A stretch of 17,692 nt of DNA. Source: Candidatus Bathyarchaeota archaeon. Lineage in GTDB: Archaea; Thermoproteota; Bathyarchaeia; Bathyarchaeales; Bathycorpusculaceae. A program made the position numbers and the translations under genes. Location of the stretch: positions 1 to 17,692 of the forward strand of contig DAOUSM010000002.1 in NCBI GenBank assembly GCA_030627225.1. Direction: 5' to 3'. Below the pieces are notes generated by a model. That model saw only the letters and a list, made by a program, of their open reading frames with translations, did no database searches and had not been told where the DNA came from. How positions within the stretch are numbered: position 1 is the stretch's first letter; the number at the start of each line of letters is the position of its first letter. Positions 1 through 6,693 of this stretch are shown here, piece by piece.

Positions 1-184
1 CATTCCGAAGATATTCCTCAACCCTTTGACCAGTATCTATACGGCTTGGGTCAGCCCTCAAAACATTGATTAGAGTTTTCGCAGATCTTAAATTATTCAT
101 AACATCTGCTGGAACTGTTACTCCCCTTTTTCGGAAATCAGTAATCATTTCCTCTAAAACTTTCCAAGCAGCCAAATAACCCAT
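1..184 (-). CDS. DUF2096-like protein, N-terminal part (cut by window edge)
   Basis: This is the first 61 codons of a gene that runs off the left end of the window. Translation on the minus strand begins with the ATG at 182-184 and opens with MGYLAAWKVLEEM, followed by a basic RKRG segment and a stretch reading VMNNLRSAKTLINVLRADPS. It is helical and charged, with no signal peptide or membrane segment. The pattern matches my memory of the archaeal DUF2096 family, whose function is unknown; that identification is recall and has not been searched. An in-frame TAG directly precedes the ATG and a GGTGA-type ribosome-binding site lies about 8 bases upstream, so the start is well supported. The gene begins 26 bp after the stop of the broken gene at 211-704, which suggests an operon. 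Confidence 0.6.
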   Translation of the reverse strand, partial: MGYLAAWKVLEEMITDFRKRGVTVPADVMNNLRSAKTLINVLRADPSRIDTGQRVEEYLRN

Positions 185-210
185 CTACTGATTCACCATT
201 CTTACCATCG

Positions 211-704
211 TTAAGCAACTGGCATTATAAAGGGATTCTCATCAGAAATTAATTCTAAAGACGAAACATATGGGAAAAGGTTTTTAGCCACACTATTGGA
301 GATTTCTCCCGCAAAATCCCTTTTTTCCGCTTCTGCAATAGTGCGTATTACTTTCTAGCATGTGTGTCCAGAATGGTGCCAAAAAGCCGTGCTACTTGAA
401 CACCTACCGGAAGTCCGAGAAGTAAGCTCTTGAGGCTAACTGAATAATAATAAGCAGTGGTAGGTTCAAGATTTTTGGTTTCTTCTAGCCAAGTGCAAAA
501 GTTTTTCACTTCTCTTTCAACTTCTGTCTGCAGTTCTCTTTTAGCCTTGAAATCAGCCTTGTCGAAGTTCTCTCTGCGTATTCTAATTGTATCAGCCATG
601 GTTCTCTGGCTATATTCCTCGTATAATTCAAAGCTTCTTGGGTAGCGCTCTTGCATATCGTATGCTTCAAGTTTGGCCATAAATTCTTTGGTTTCGGATT
701 CCAT
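211..704 (-). pseudogene. Unrecognised helical protein gene, reading frame broken near 350
   Basis: The ATG at 702-704 opens a 118-residue frame that ends at a TAA at 348-350 after ILDTHARK. A different frame on the same strand takes over at once (VIRTIAEAEKRDFAGEIS and so on) and stays open for about 46 codons to a TAA at 211-213. Both halves have a natural soluble, charged composition. One extra A in the run at 351-354 would join them into about 164 residues. This could be a real null mutation, an assembly error, or -1 slippage on A-AAG just before the TAA. I do not recognise the family. A TATA-like GATATAC at 727-733 is centred about 25 bp before the ATG, which fits a leaderless transcript. 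A DUF2096-like gene follows 26 bp downstream. Confidence 0.6.
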
Positions 705-725
705 AAGCGAAGCTTTCTCATCTCA

Positions 726-734
726 GTATATCTT
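726..734 (-). promoter_or_regulatory. TATA-like element for the 211-704 gene
   Basis: On the minus strand this reads AGATATACT. Its centre lies about 25-26 bp before the ATG at 704, the usual archaeal distance from TATA box to transcription start. No clear ribosome-binding site precedes that ATG, so a leaderless message is plausible. This rests on spacing and composition only. Confidence 0.35.
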
Positions 735-981
735 GTTTATGAATTTTCTGTTCATATTCAGCTTCCGTAACAAAGACAACTGTTAACCATGTGCGAGTGC
801 AGCGCAAGTTTCTAGATGCTGAGGACTGAGGGTTTGAACCCGCGATCAGTGGAGATATCACCTGCACAATTTAATCGTAACACTTGTAGCCCAGTTCGCG
901 CGCTAGTGTTTGTGCTTCTAAATAACATTAAATCATCATGGCGCGCGCATCCAATAATAATGGAACTAGAAGAACAAACCG

Positions 982-1914
982 TTAATCAGGTATTTCTAGG
1001 TCCAACTGTGTCTTTAAACTCTTATACCGGTTTCTCACAGTGACTTCTGTGACTCCTGCTGCTTCAGCGATGTCCTTCTGTGTTTTCTTCTCGTTGTTTT
1101 GCAAACAAGCAATGTATAAGGCCGCAGCAGCCAAACCCATGGGGTCCTTGCCCGCAACAGCCCTTCTCCTTTTTGCTTCACGAAGAATTTGTATGGCGAG
1201 TCCTTGAGTTTTACCTGAAATTCCTGTTCTTTCAGCAATCTTTGAGATGTAGGTGAGCGGATCGGCAATGGGCATCTGTATGTCAAGTTTACGAAGCAAG
1301 AGCCTATAGCAACGAGCAACATCCTTCTTTTCAACTAAGCTTGCTTCTGCAATCTCTCGTAGGGTTCTCGGGGTTCCGCTTCCACGGCAAGCCGCATAAA
1401 GCGCAGCGGCAGCAATAGCTGCAATAGATCTGCCACGCACCAAATCCTTGTCCAAAGCCTTACGATAGATGACTGCAGCCTTTTCCTTGACAGGCCTAGG
1501 AATGTAGGTTTTGTCAGAAAGGCGATCCAGCTCCGTCATGGCTTGAGCCAGGTTTCTGTCAATTGAAGAGTGCATTCTTGAGCGTATCTGCCATTTCCTT
1601 AAACGCCACATCTGAAGCCTTGTGGGAAGAGAAAGTTTACGTCCAAAGGCATCACGGTTCACGCGCCCTATGGTTGTGGACAACCCTTTATCGTAGACAG
1701 AATAGGAAGTAGGCATTCCCACACGACTTCTAGACGCTTTCTCCTGTAGAGTGAAAGCCCGCCACTCCGGACCCTTATTCATCATTTGTTTCCGAAGAAC
1801 TAGACCGCAGTCTCCACAGATGGTCTCCCCCGTGTCATAGTCATGGACAAGGTTTAAGCTACCGCATTCAGGACACTTTTCCACAGTTCGCAATATGATT
1901 TCTTTTCTTTGCAT
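982..1914 (-). CDS. tfb: Transcription initiation factor B (TFB/TFIIB)
   Basis: This is the archaeal general transcription factor that binds the TBP-TATA complex and the BRE and recruits RNA polymerase. The 310-residue length is typical. An N-terminal zinc ribbon carries C14, C17, C33 and C36 (CPEC...CGDCG). Next comes a B-reader/linker region around residues 50-100 with GPEWRAF. Two cyclin-fold repeats follow, at roughly 110-200 (ending in ALYAACRGSGTPRTLREIAE) and 205-305 (AAALYIACLQNNEKKTQKDI), the second with a helix-turn-helix reading EAAGVTEVTVRNRYKSL. The gene stands alone on the minus strand, divergent from the superoperon. A GGAG-like site lies about 11 bases before the ATG. Archaea often have several TFB paralogues, and the window cannot show whether this is the main one. 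Confidence 0.97.
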   Translation of the reverse strand: MQRKEIILRTVEKCPECGSLNLVHDYDTGETICGDCGLVLRKQMMNKGPEWRAFTLQEKASRSRVGMPTSYSVYDKGLSTTIGRVNRDAFGRKLSLPTRLQMWRLRKWQIRSRMHSSIDRNLAQAMTELDRLSDKTYIPRPVKEKAAVIYRKALDKDLVRGRSIAAIAAAALYAACRGSGTPRTLREIAEASLVEKKDVARCYRLLLRKLDIQMPIADPLTYISKIAERTGISGKTQGLAIQILREAKRRRAVAGKDPMGLAAAALYIACLQNNEKKTQKDIAEAAGVTEVTVRNRYKSLKTQLDLEIPD

Positions 1915-2003
1915 AATTTTCCACTCCGCGATTTTGACGTGAAAAAACCATTACTATTGTTGTTCTTCATCACAATCAGAATCAAAAACCGTACATGGCA
2001 CCG

Positions 2004-2036
2004 CATTTATAATATTCTCAGCATCACTTATATACG
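2004..2036 (-). promoter_or_regulatory. TFB promoter region with two TATA-like boxes
   Basis: Read on the minus strand, GTATATAAG (2028-2036) and TATTATAAAT (2004-2013) are both good archaeal TATA candidates upstream of the TFB start at 1914. The first would give a leader of about 90 bases and the second about 65-70. The upstream box sits 6 bp from the palindrome at 2043-2065. Which one is used cannot be told from sequence. Confidence 0.45.
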
Positions 2037-2042
2037 TTGGCT

Positions 2043-2065
2043 GAGGTATAGCGCTGCTATCCCTC
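2043..2065. promoter_or_regulatory. Near-perfect inverted repeat beside the TFB promoter
   Basis: The arms GAGGTATAGC (2043-2052) and GCTATCCCTC (2056-2065) are complementary at 9 of 10 positions around a 3-base centre, GCT. The element lies directly upstream of the TATA candidate at 2028-2036 as TFB would be transcribed. That placement suits an operator for a dimeric regulator, possibly reaching the BRE. A folded RNA or a terminator for leftward transcription are alternatives, but no T-run follows on either strand. Confidence 0.45.
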
Positions 2066-2272
2066 CCAACTAGACTTTTAGTAGAGTTTGCCCACGTATT
2101 TTGTGAGCCCCAATAACTTCTTTAACTGTTTAGCGCGCGCTTCGACAAACTCATTAGACTAAGGATTTAAAAAACATCAATTCGCCAAAACTCCGAATCG
2201 TGCGCGCGAGCGAGTAAAGGCACTAATTAATAAGAAGAAAGTGGATGCCGTCTTCAAGTATGGAGAGAGCGT
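2066..2272. other. Intergenic stretch with no supported gene
   Basis: No convincing gene or structured RNA is visible here. It contains two of the window's four GCGCGC patches (2132-2141, the perfect palindrome AGCGCGCGCT, and 2199-2213). On the plus strand it also holds a short open frame without an ATG (about 2162-2276) whose codons look protein-like, treated under findings. It lies between the TFB promoter and the recombinase relic, in what seems to be remodelled DNA. Confidence 0.4.
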
Positions 2273-2520
2273 TTAGGCCCATATCTTATCTGCTTCTTCT
2301 TCATGCTTTAGCCGACGGCTTTCGATTCTGCGCACATATTCGAAAGGCATAGTCGCTCGATGCAAAGCTTCTTTTAACGTGAAAGGATCCATGGCGTCTG
2401 CAAGTTGAGTAGCCCGCCAATGCCTCTGCGTGTGATTCATTATTTCCAAGTTTTTGCACATCTGCCATGCTCTCTGCCGAGTTATAGCTCACACTTAGGG
2501 TTCGAATATGTAACCGGCGA
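2273..2520 (-). pseudogene. Tyrosine recombinase (integrase) C-terminal relic
   Basis: The minus-strand frame ending at TAA 2273-2275 contains NHTQRHWRATQLADAMD, which fits the tyrosine-recombinase box II pattern H-x-x-R-H-x-x-A-T. It is followed by a TLKEALHRATMPFEY segment in the place of the family's LGHxxxxTTxxY, with a tyrosine near the expected spacing for the nucleophile. The match is by eye against the known family pattern. Upstream the same frame reads AITRQRAWQMCKNLEIM and, before that, GYIFEP, but is interrupted by TAA (2495-2497) and TGA (2489-2491). The N-terminal domain is missing: only about 140 bp separate the relic from the proteasome gene. This is a decayed, non-functional fragment of an integrative element or virus, or of an old chromosomal recombinase. 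Confidence 0.65.
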
Positions 2521-2593
2521 TTTTAACGACGGAGGCAAAATCTTCCGCAAAAGAAAGTAGAAACTTAAACTAAAAGCGAGAATCGATAGGAAA

Positions 2594-2650
2594 AGGTTTT
2601 TAGTTTAGTTGTTATATGAAAGTCTGCAAGTGGTTTAGGATACTGTGAGG
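2594..2650 (+). promoter_or_regulatory. Superoperon promoter and ribosome-binding site
   Basis: Two AT-rich boxes precede the proteasome gene: TTTTTAG after the purine-rich GGAAAAGG (BRE-like, about 2589-2602) and TTATATGA (2612-2619). Transcription would start around 2625-2640. GTGAGG at 2645-2650 lies 8 bases before the ATG at 2659 and fits the archaeal anti-Shine-Dalgarno sequence, which supports that start. Confidence 0.5.
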
Positions 2651-2658
2651 AATTTATA

Positions 2659-3387
2659 ATGTCTATGTTTGCAGCACCAGGAGCGTATGACCGTGCCATA
2701 ACGGTTTTTTCACCGGACGGTCGGCTGTTTCAAGTTGAATATGCAATGGAATTGGTCAACCGTGGGGCAACAATTTTGGGGATAAAGTGCTCAGAAGGAG
2801 TTGTTTTAGGAGCTGAAGAAACTGTTGAAGCCCTTGAAGAGTCAGAATATTCTTGGAAAATTTTCAAAATTGATGATCACATAGGAACAGCCATAGTTGG
2901 TTTAAGCTCTGATGCAAGAATATTAATAGATCAGGCACGGATATACGCACAAAGTAACAGATTAACTTATGATGAACCAATAGATGTGGAAGTGGTAACT
3001 AAAAGAATATGCGCCATAAAACAGCTTTACACACAACATGCGGGCGTAAGACCCTTCGGAGTTTCAATAATCCTCGGCGGAGTGGACAAAACAGGAAACC
3101 GCCTATTCGGAACGCATCCAAGCGGAACATATAGAGGCTACAAGGCTACAACCTATGGAGCAGGGAGGGAAACGGTAATCAACATATTAAAAGAGGAATA
3201 CCGCGAGAATATGAGCCTTGAAGAGACCATAAAGCTTGGAGTGAAATGTTTGGTAAAAGCCTTAGAAGCGAGGCAACTTCCGCCTAGGATAAAAATAGCG
3301 GTTATCCAATCAGCGACTAAGAAACTGGAGTTGCTCAGCGACGAAAAAATTGAAGAATACGTTAAGGAGCTAGGCAAGGGTAAGTGA
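2659..3387 (+). CDS. psmA: Proteasome alpha subunit
   Basis: This 242-residue protein forms the outer rings of the cytoplasmic 20S proteasome, gating entry to the beta-subunit proteolytic chamber. The N-terminus carries the alpha-type signature GAYDRAITVFSPDGRLFQVE, whose tail and H0 helix gate the pore and distinguish it from beta subunits, which have a catalytic N-terminal Thr. RPFGVS, at about residues 131-136, and the THPSGTYRGYKATTYGAG segment are conserved alpha-subunit features. Length is normal. It is the first gene of the superoperon and has its own promoter and a GTGAGG ribosome-binding site. The SBDS gene begins 7 bp after its stop. The beta subunit and the PAN ATPase are not in the window. 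Confidence 0.98.
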   Translation: MSMFAAPGAYDRAITVFSPDGRLFQVEYAMELVNRGATILGIKCSEGVVLGAEETVEALEESEYSWKIFKIDDHIGTAIVGLSSDARILIDQARIYAQSNRLTYDEPIDVEVVTKRICAIKQLYTQHAGVRPFGVSIILGGVDKTGNRLFGTHPSGTYRGYKATTYGAGRETVINILKEEYRENMSLEETIKLGVKCLVKALEARQLPPRIKIAVIQSATKKLELLSDEKIEEYVKELGKGK

Positions 3388-3394
3388 AATAGGG

Positions 3395-4084
3395 ATGGGT
3401 GAAAAGTATACTATTGCACGTTTCACAAAAGGTAATGAACACTTCGAAGTTCTTGTAAAGCCTGAAAAGGCATTAGACTATCGCATGGGAAAAATATCTG
3501 CGATAACAGAAGTTTTGGTTGCTGAAACAATATTCTTGGATGCGAACAAAGGCACAAGGGTATCAGAAGAAGCCCTTCGCAAGGTCTTTGGAACAACAGA
3601 ATCGTTGAAGGTGGCGGAAGTAATCCTGAAAAGGGGAACACTACAGCTGACAACTGAACAGCGAAGGAAAATGATTGAGGACAAAAGAAAGCAGATAATA
3701 GCCTTCATATCACGACAGTGCGTTGACCCGAGAACGAATCTTCCGCATCCACCGTTACGCGTGGAACGAGCCATGGAACAAATCCACTATTCAATAGACC
3801 CCTTTAGGACTGTGGAAGAACAAGCGAAGGAAATAATAAAACTCTTGCGGGCAGTTCTACCATTGAAAATGGAGCAAGTTTCAGTAGGCGTCCGCATACC
3901 AGCAGAATACGCAGCCAAAGCCTACGGAACAGTGAAGAGTTTTGGAACAATAAAACGTGAAGAATGGCGTGCAGACGGTTCATGGTATGGGATACTCGAA
4001 ATGCCAGCAGGCCTATATGGTCCATTCCTAGAAAAAATCGGAGAGATAACCAAAGGAAACGCAGAAGCAAAAATAATCTCCTAA
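3395..4084 (+). CDS. sbds: Ribosome maturation protein SBDS/Sdo1
   Basis: This is the archaeal Shwachman-Bodian-Diamond syndrome protein homologue, which acts in the last steps of large ribosomal subunit maturation (in eukaryotes, release of eIF6 with EFL1). The 229 residues follow the three-domain plan. An N-terminal FYSH domain (about 1-90) carries RFTKGNEHFEVLVKPEKALDY. A helical middle domain (about 95-160) holds the RQCVDPRTNLPHPPLRVERA stretch, strongly typical of the family. A C-terminal ferredoxin-like domain ends around GSWYGILEMPAGLYGPFLEK. It sits between the proteasome alpha and exosome Rrp4 genes, the classic archaeal order. The ATG at 3395 follows the AGGG at 3391-3394 and the upstream stop closely, so translational coupling is likely. 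Confidence 0.97.
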   Translation: MGEKYTIARFTKGNEHFEVLVKPEKALDYRMGKISAITEVLVAETIFLDANKGTRVSEEALRKVFGTTESLKVAEVILKRGTLQLTTEQRRKMIEDKRKQIIAFISRQCVDPRTNLPHPPLRVERAMEQIHYSIDPFRTVEEQAKEIIKLLRAVLPLKMEQVSVGVRIPAEYAAKAYGTVKSFGTIKREEWRADGSWYGILEMPAGLYGPFLEKIGEITKGNAEAKIIS

Positions 4085-4117
4085 ATGGTTTATTATGAAC
4101 TATTGGATGCGTGAGTT

Positions 4118-4846
4118 ATGCCAACATTTTTTGAAAGAAGACAACTTGTAACACCCGGAGATCTACTTGCAGAAGGCCAATACATAGCCGGTGAAAACAC
4201 ATACAAAGAAGATGATAAAATTTATGCTTCAAGGATAGGAGTTGTGGAATACCAAGACAAAAAAGTAAACGTTGTGGCCCTAAGAGCCTTCTACGTCCCA
4301 AGAGTGGGGGACACCGTCATAGGAACCATTGTGGAAGTTGGTTTCAACGGGTGGATGGTGGACATAAACTCGCCGTATTTGGCACTTCTAAGGGCGTCAG
4401 ATGTCCTAAGCAGACCGTTTAAACCACAAAAAAATGACCTATCAGAAGTTCTCGATGCAGGAGACTTGGTAATAGCAAAGATAATTGCCTATGATAGAGC
4501 ACATAATCCACAACTAACAGTTAGCGAACCTGGACTAGGAAAAATAACCCGTGGGCAAGTTGTAAAAGTCACTCCAACAAAAATTCCCCGCGTGATAGGT
4601 AGAAAAGGCTCAATGGTATCCATGATAAAACAGGAAACAGGCTGCCACATAATCCTTGGACACAACGGAATCATATTAATCACTGGTAAAAGCCTTGAAA
4701 ATGAACAATTGGCAATAATGGCAATACGTAAAATTGAGGAGGAATCCCACACAACCGGTTTAACAGACCGCATAGTCCAAATGATTAAGAAAGAAAAAGA
4801 AAAGGGCAAACAAAAGGAGGAAGATAAAAATGAGTCAGAAACTTGA
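4118..4846 (+). CDS. rrp4: Exosome RNA-binding cap subunit Rrp4
   Basis: Rrp4 forms part of the three-subunit cap on the hexameric RNase PH ring of the archaeal exosome, binding and feeding RNA into the channel. The 242 residues comprise an N-terminal beta domain (about 1-60), an S1 RNA-binding domain (about 65-140, with VGDTVIGTIVEVGFNGWMVD) and a KH domain (about 145-215). The KH domain's IPRVIGRKGSMVSMI holds the GxxG-type loop, here GRKG. The tail is lysine/glutamate rich. Its last 17 bp overlap the start of rrp41, and the lysine/glutamate codons there supply the AGGAGG site used by rrp41. The upstream gap after SBDS is 33 bp, with GCGTGAGTT just before the ATG. Confidence 0.97.
   Translation: MPTFFERRQLVTPGDLLAEGQYIAGENTYKEDDKIYASRIGVVEYQDKKVNVVALRAFYVPRVGDTVIGTIVEVGFNGWMVDINSPYLALLRASDVLSRPFKPQKNDLSEVLDAGDLVIAKIIAYDRAHNPQLTVSEPGLGKITRGQVVKVTPTKIPRVIGRKGSMVSMIKQETGCHIILGHNGIILITGKSLENEQLAIMAIRKIEEESHTTGLTDRIVQMIKKEKEKGKQKEEDKNESET
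4814..4820 (+). promoter_or_regulatory. Strong ribosome-binding site for rrp41 inside rrp4
   Basis: AAAGGAGG, ending at about 4820, lies within the last codons of rrp4 and about 9 bases before the rrp41 ATG at 4830. It decides that start and shows that rrp4 and rrp41 are translated from one message. Confidence 0.7.
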
Positions 4847-5564
4847 AAAATTAATTGATAAAAAAGGTTTAAGGTTAGATGGAAGAAAACCAGATGAATT
4901 AAGACCGATAAAAATTGAGGTAGGTGCCTTATCAAACGCGGATGGTTCAGCATACATCCAGCAAGGGAAAAATAAGATTCTGGCAGCTGTTTATGGCCCA
5001 AAAGAATTACATCCGAAACACTTGGCACTCCCAGATCGAATGGTTTTAAGATGCCGCTATCATATGGCACCTTTCTCTGTTCAAGAACGTAAATCACCAG
5101 CACCATCAAGACGGGAAATAGAGCTCTCAAAAGTCATTAGAGAATCCCTTGAACCCTCTATTTTCATCGAATACTACCCACGAACATCCATAGACCTTTT
5201 CATCGAAGTTTTGCAGGCTGATGGGGGAACAAGATGCGCAAGCATCACAGCGGCATCATTAGCTTTGGCAGATGCAGGCATTCCGATGCGGGATTTGGTG
5301 GCGGCTTGTGCTGCTGGAAAAGTTGATGGCACAATAGTGTTAGATTTAATGGATACCGAAGACAAGGTAGGAACTGCCGACGTCCCTGTGGCTTTAATGC
5401 CTAATCTCAACGCAATAACGTTGCTGCAAATGGATGGAATCTTGACCCTTGAAGAATTTGAAAAAGCTGTTAATCTAGCCCTCGAAGGATGTCGAAAAAT
5501 CTACACGATGCAAAAGGAAGCGTTAAAAGCTAAATATATAGCCGTTAAGGAGGTTGAGGAATAA
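4830..5564 (+). CDS. rrp41: Exosome catalytic subunit Rrp41 (RNase PH family)
   Basis: Rrp41 is the phosphorolytic 3'-5' exoribonuclease subunit that pairs with Rrp42 in the exosome ring and can also add 3' tails. The 244-residue protein begins the RNase PH fold at GLRLDGRKPDELRP. Basic substrate-binding segments follow (RCRYHMAPFS, then ERKSPAPSRREIELSKVIRE), then TSIDLFIEVLQADGGTRCAS. The motif LMDTEDKVGTADVPVALMP has the acidic residues at the place of the catalytic aspartate, which Rrp42 lacks. The ATG at 4830 is fixed by a strong upstream AGGAGG. The stop overlaps the ATG of rrp42 by one base (TAATG), which points to coupled translation of the two ring partners. Confidence 0.97.
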   Translation: MSQKLEKLIDKKGLRLDGRKPDELRPIKIEVGALSNADGSAYIQQGKNKILAAVYGPKELHPKHLALPDRMVLRCRYHMAPFSVQERKSPAPSRREIELSKVIRESLEPSIFIEYYPRTSIDLFIEVLQADGGTRCASITAASLALADAGIPMRDLVAACAAGKVDGTIVLDLMDTEDKVGTADVPVALMPNLNAITLLQMDGILTLEEFEKAVNLALEGCRKIYTMQKEALKAKYIAVKEVEE

Positions 5565-6355
5565 TGTCATCTATAGTTGTTCGTGTAAAGCAGAAACAGA
5601 TTGCACAGTTAATCGCTAAAGGAAAACGTTTGGATGGTAGAGGCTTAACCGATTATCGTGAAATAAAAGTTGAACAAGGAGTAATCGAACGTGCGGAGGG
5701 CTCAGCGAGAGTTCTTCTTGGAATGACAGAAGTTATGACTGGGATAAAAATTGAAATTGGCCAACCGTACCCAGACACGCCCAACGAAGGTGTTTTAACA
5801 GTAAACGCCGAGCTTGTACCATTGGCGTCGCCAACCTTTGAGCCTGGACCACCAGACGAGAATTCAATAGAGCTTGCCAGAGTTGTTGACAGGGGAATAA
5901 GAGAATCAAAAGCCATTGATTTAGAAAGATTGTGCGTTGAGCCTGGAAAGAAAGTGTTTATCGTCTTTGTGGACGTTTACGTGCTCAACCATGATGGAAA
6001 CCTGATAGATGCTTCAGCCTTAGCTGCTATTGCTGCCTTACTCAACACGAAAATGTTTAAGTATGAAATTGAAGAAGGCGAAGTGAAAATTAAACCGGGT
6101 TATACTCCGCTTCCAATAAGGAAGCGTCCAATAGCGGTTACTTTCGCGAAAATAAACGACAAACTTGTTGTTGATCCATGGCTTGAAGAAGAACAGATAA
6201 TGGATGCTAGACTCACGATGACCATTGATGATGACGGCAACATATGTGCAGTACAGAAAGGGGGAAGCGGATACTTCACACCGAAACAAGTATTAGAAGC
6301 CGCTAAAATAGCCAAGGAGAAAGCTGAAGAAATACGCAAAAAACTAAAATGGTGA
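5564..6355 (+). CDS. rrp42: Exosome structural subunit Rrp42 (RNase PH family)
   Basis: Rrp42 is the non-catalytic ring partner of Rrp41 and helps form the RNA-binding site. The 263-residue protein has the characteristic opening KRLDGRGLTDYREIKVEQG and the segment GEVMTGIK-like SARVLLGMTEVMTGIKIEIG. It also has the long insertion typical of the subunit, YPDTPNEGVLTVNAELVPLA. At the catalytic-site equivalent it reads IAVTFAKINDKLVVDPWLEE, without the Rrp41-type aspartate arrangement. An AAGGAGGTTGAGG stretch inside the rrp41 end provides the ribosome-binding site. The gene ends in GGTGA, which is itself the ribosome-binding site for the next gene. Confidence 0.96.
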   Translation: MSSIVVRVKQKQIAQLIAKGKRLDGRGLTDYREIKVEQGVIERAEGSARVLLGMTEVMTGIKIEIGQPYPDTPNEGVLTVNAELVPLASPTFEPGPPDENSIELARVVDRGIRESKAIDLERLCVEPGKKVFIVFVDVYVLNHDGNLIDASALAAIAALLNTKMFKYEIEEGEVKIKPGYTPLPIRKRPIAVTFAKINDKLVVDPWLEEEQIMDARLTMTIDDDGNICAVQKGGSGYFTPKQVLEAAKIAKEKAEEIRKKLKW

Positions 6356-6363
6356 AAACCCAA

Positions 6364-6660
6364 ATGGGGAAAAGAACCAAAAAGGTGGGGCCAACACGCG
6401 GGTTAGGCTCCCGTTACGGGGCCACCGTCAGAAAGCGCTACATTAAAGTAGTCACGGGAATGAAGAAGCCTCACAGATGCCCTCAATGTGGGCTTCCGCG
6501 AGTAAAAAGGATAAGTGTTGGCGTTTGGAAATGCAGAAAATGCGGATTCACTTTTACTGGAGGAGCATACACCCCCACCACAAAGCTCGGAGTAGTGGCA
6601 AAGCGTGCGGCCAAGGGAGTGCCTACAGAAGAGGTAGCAACAACGAAAGAAGCTGAATAA
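6364..6660 (+). CDS. rpl37Ae: Large-subunit ribosomal protein eL43 (L37Ae)
   Basis: This small zinc-ribbon protein of the archaeal/eukaryotic 50S/60S subunit is shared with eukaryotes and absent from bacteria. From the ATG at 6364 it has 98 residues. It begins MGKRTKKVGPTRGLGSRYG, like the family, and the zinc site is CPQCG...CRKCG (four cysteines) followed by FTFTGGAYTPTT. An ATG at 6349 is in frame and would add five residues while overlapping rrp42. I chose 6364 because GGTGA (6351-6355) lies 8 bases before it and because the family begins at that Met. It closes the exosome block; a C-terminal tail rich in Thr/Glu extends past the conserved core. Confidence 0.96.
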   Translation: MGKRTKKVGPTRGLGSRYGATVRKRYIKVVTGMKKPHRCPQCGLPRVKRISVGVWKCRKCGFTFTGGAYTPTTKLGVVAKRAAKGVPTEEVATTKEAE

Positions 6661-6693
6661 CGTCTTTTCCAACTTACTTTAGTGATTTAAACA

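Noticed and set aside
890..960. A possible tRNA with a D-arm-like stretch and anticodon TCT
   Set aside because: Neither the acceptor nor the anticodon stem pairs, and no T-arm follows on the plus strand.
816..1043. Plus-strand 75-codon open frame opposite the TFB 3' end
   Set aside because: It overlaps the well-supported TFB gene, has no ribosome-binding site, and its composition looks like a non-coding translation of the T-arm-like region.
2301..2492. Alternative minus-strand frame with ATG over the integrase relic
   Set aside because: The overlapping frame with the HxxRHxxAT motif explains the sequence better; this one shows no motif.
4489..5130. Long minus-strand open frame (213 codons) across rrp4 and rrp41
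   Set aside because: It is an antisense shadow of two certain genes; its translation is rich in Phe, Leu and Ser with no family resemblance.
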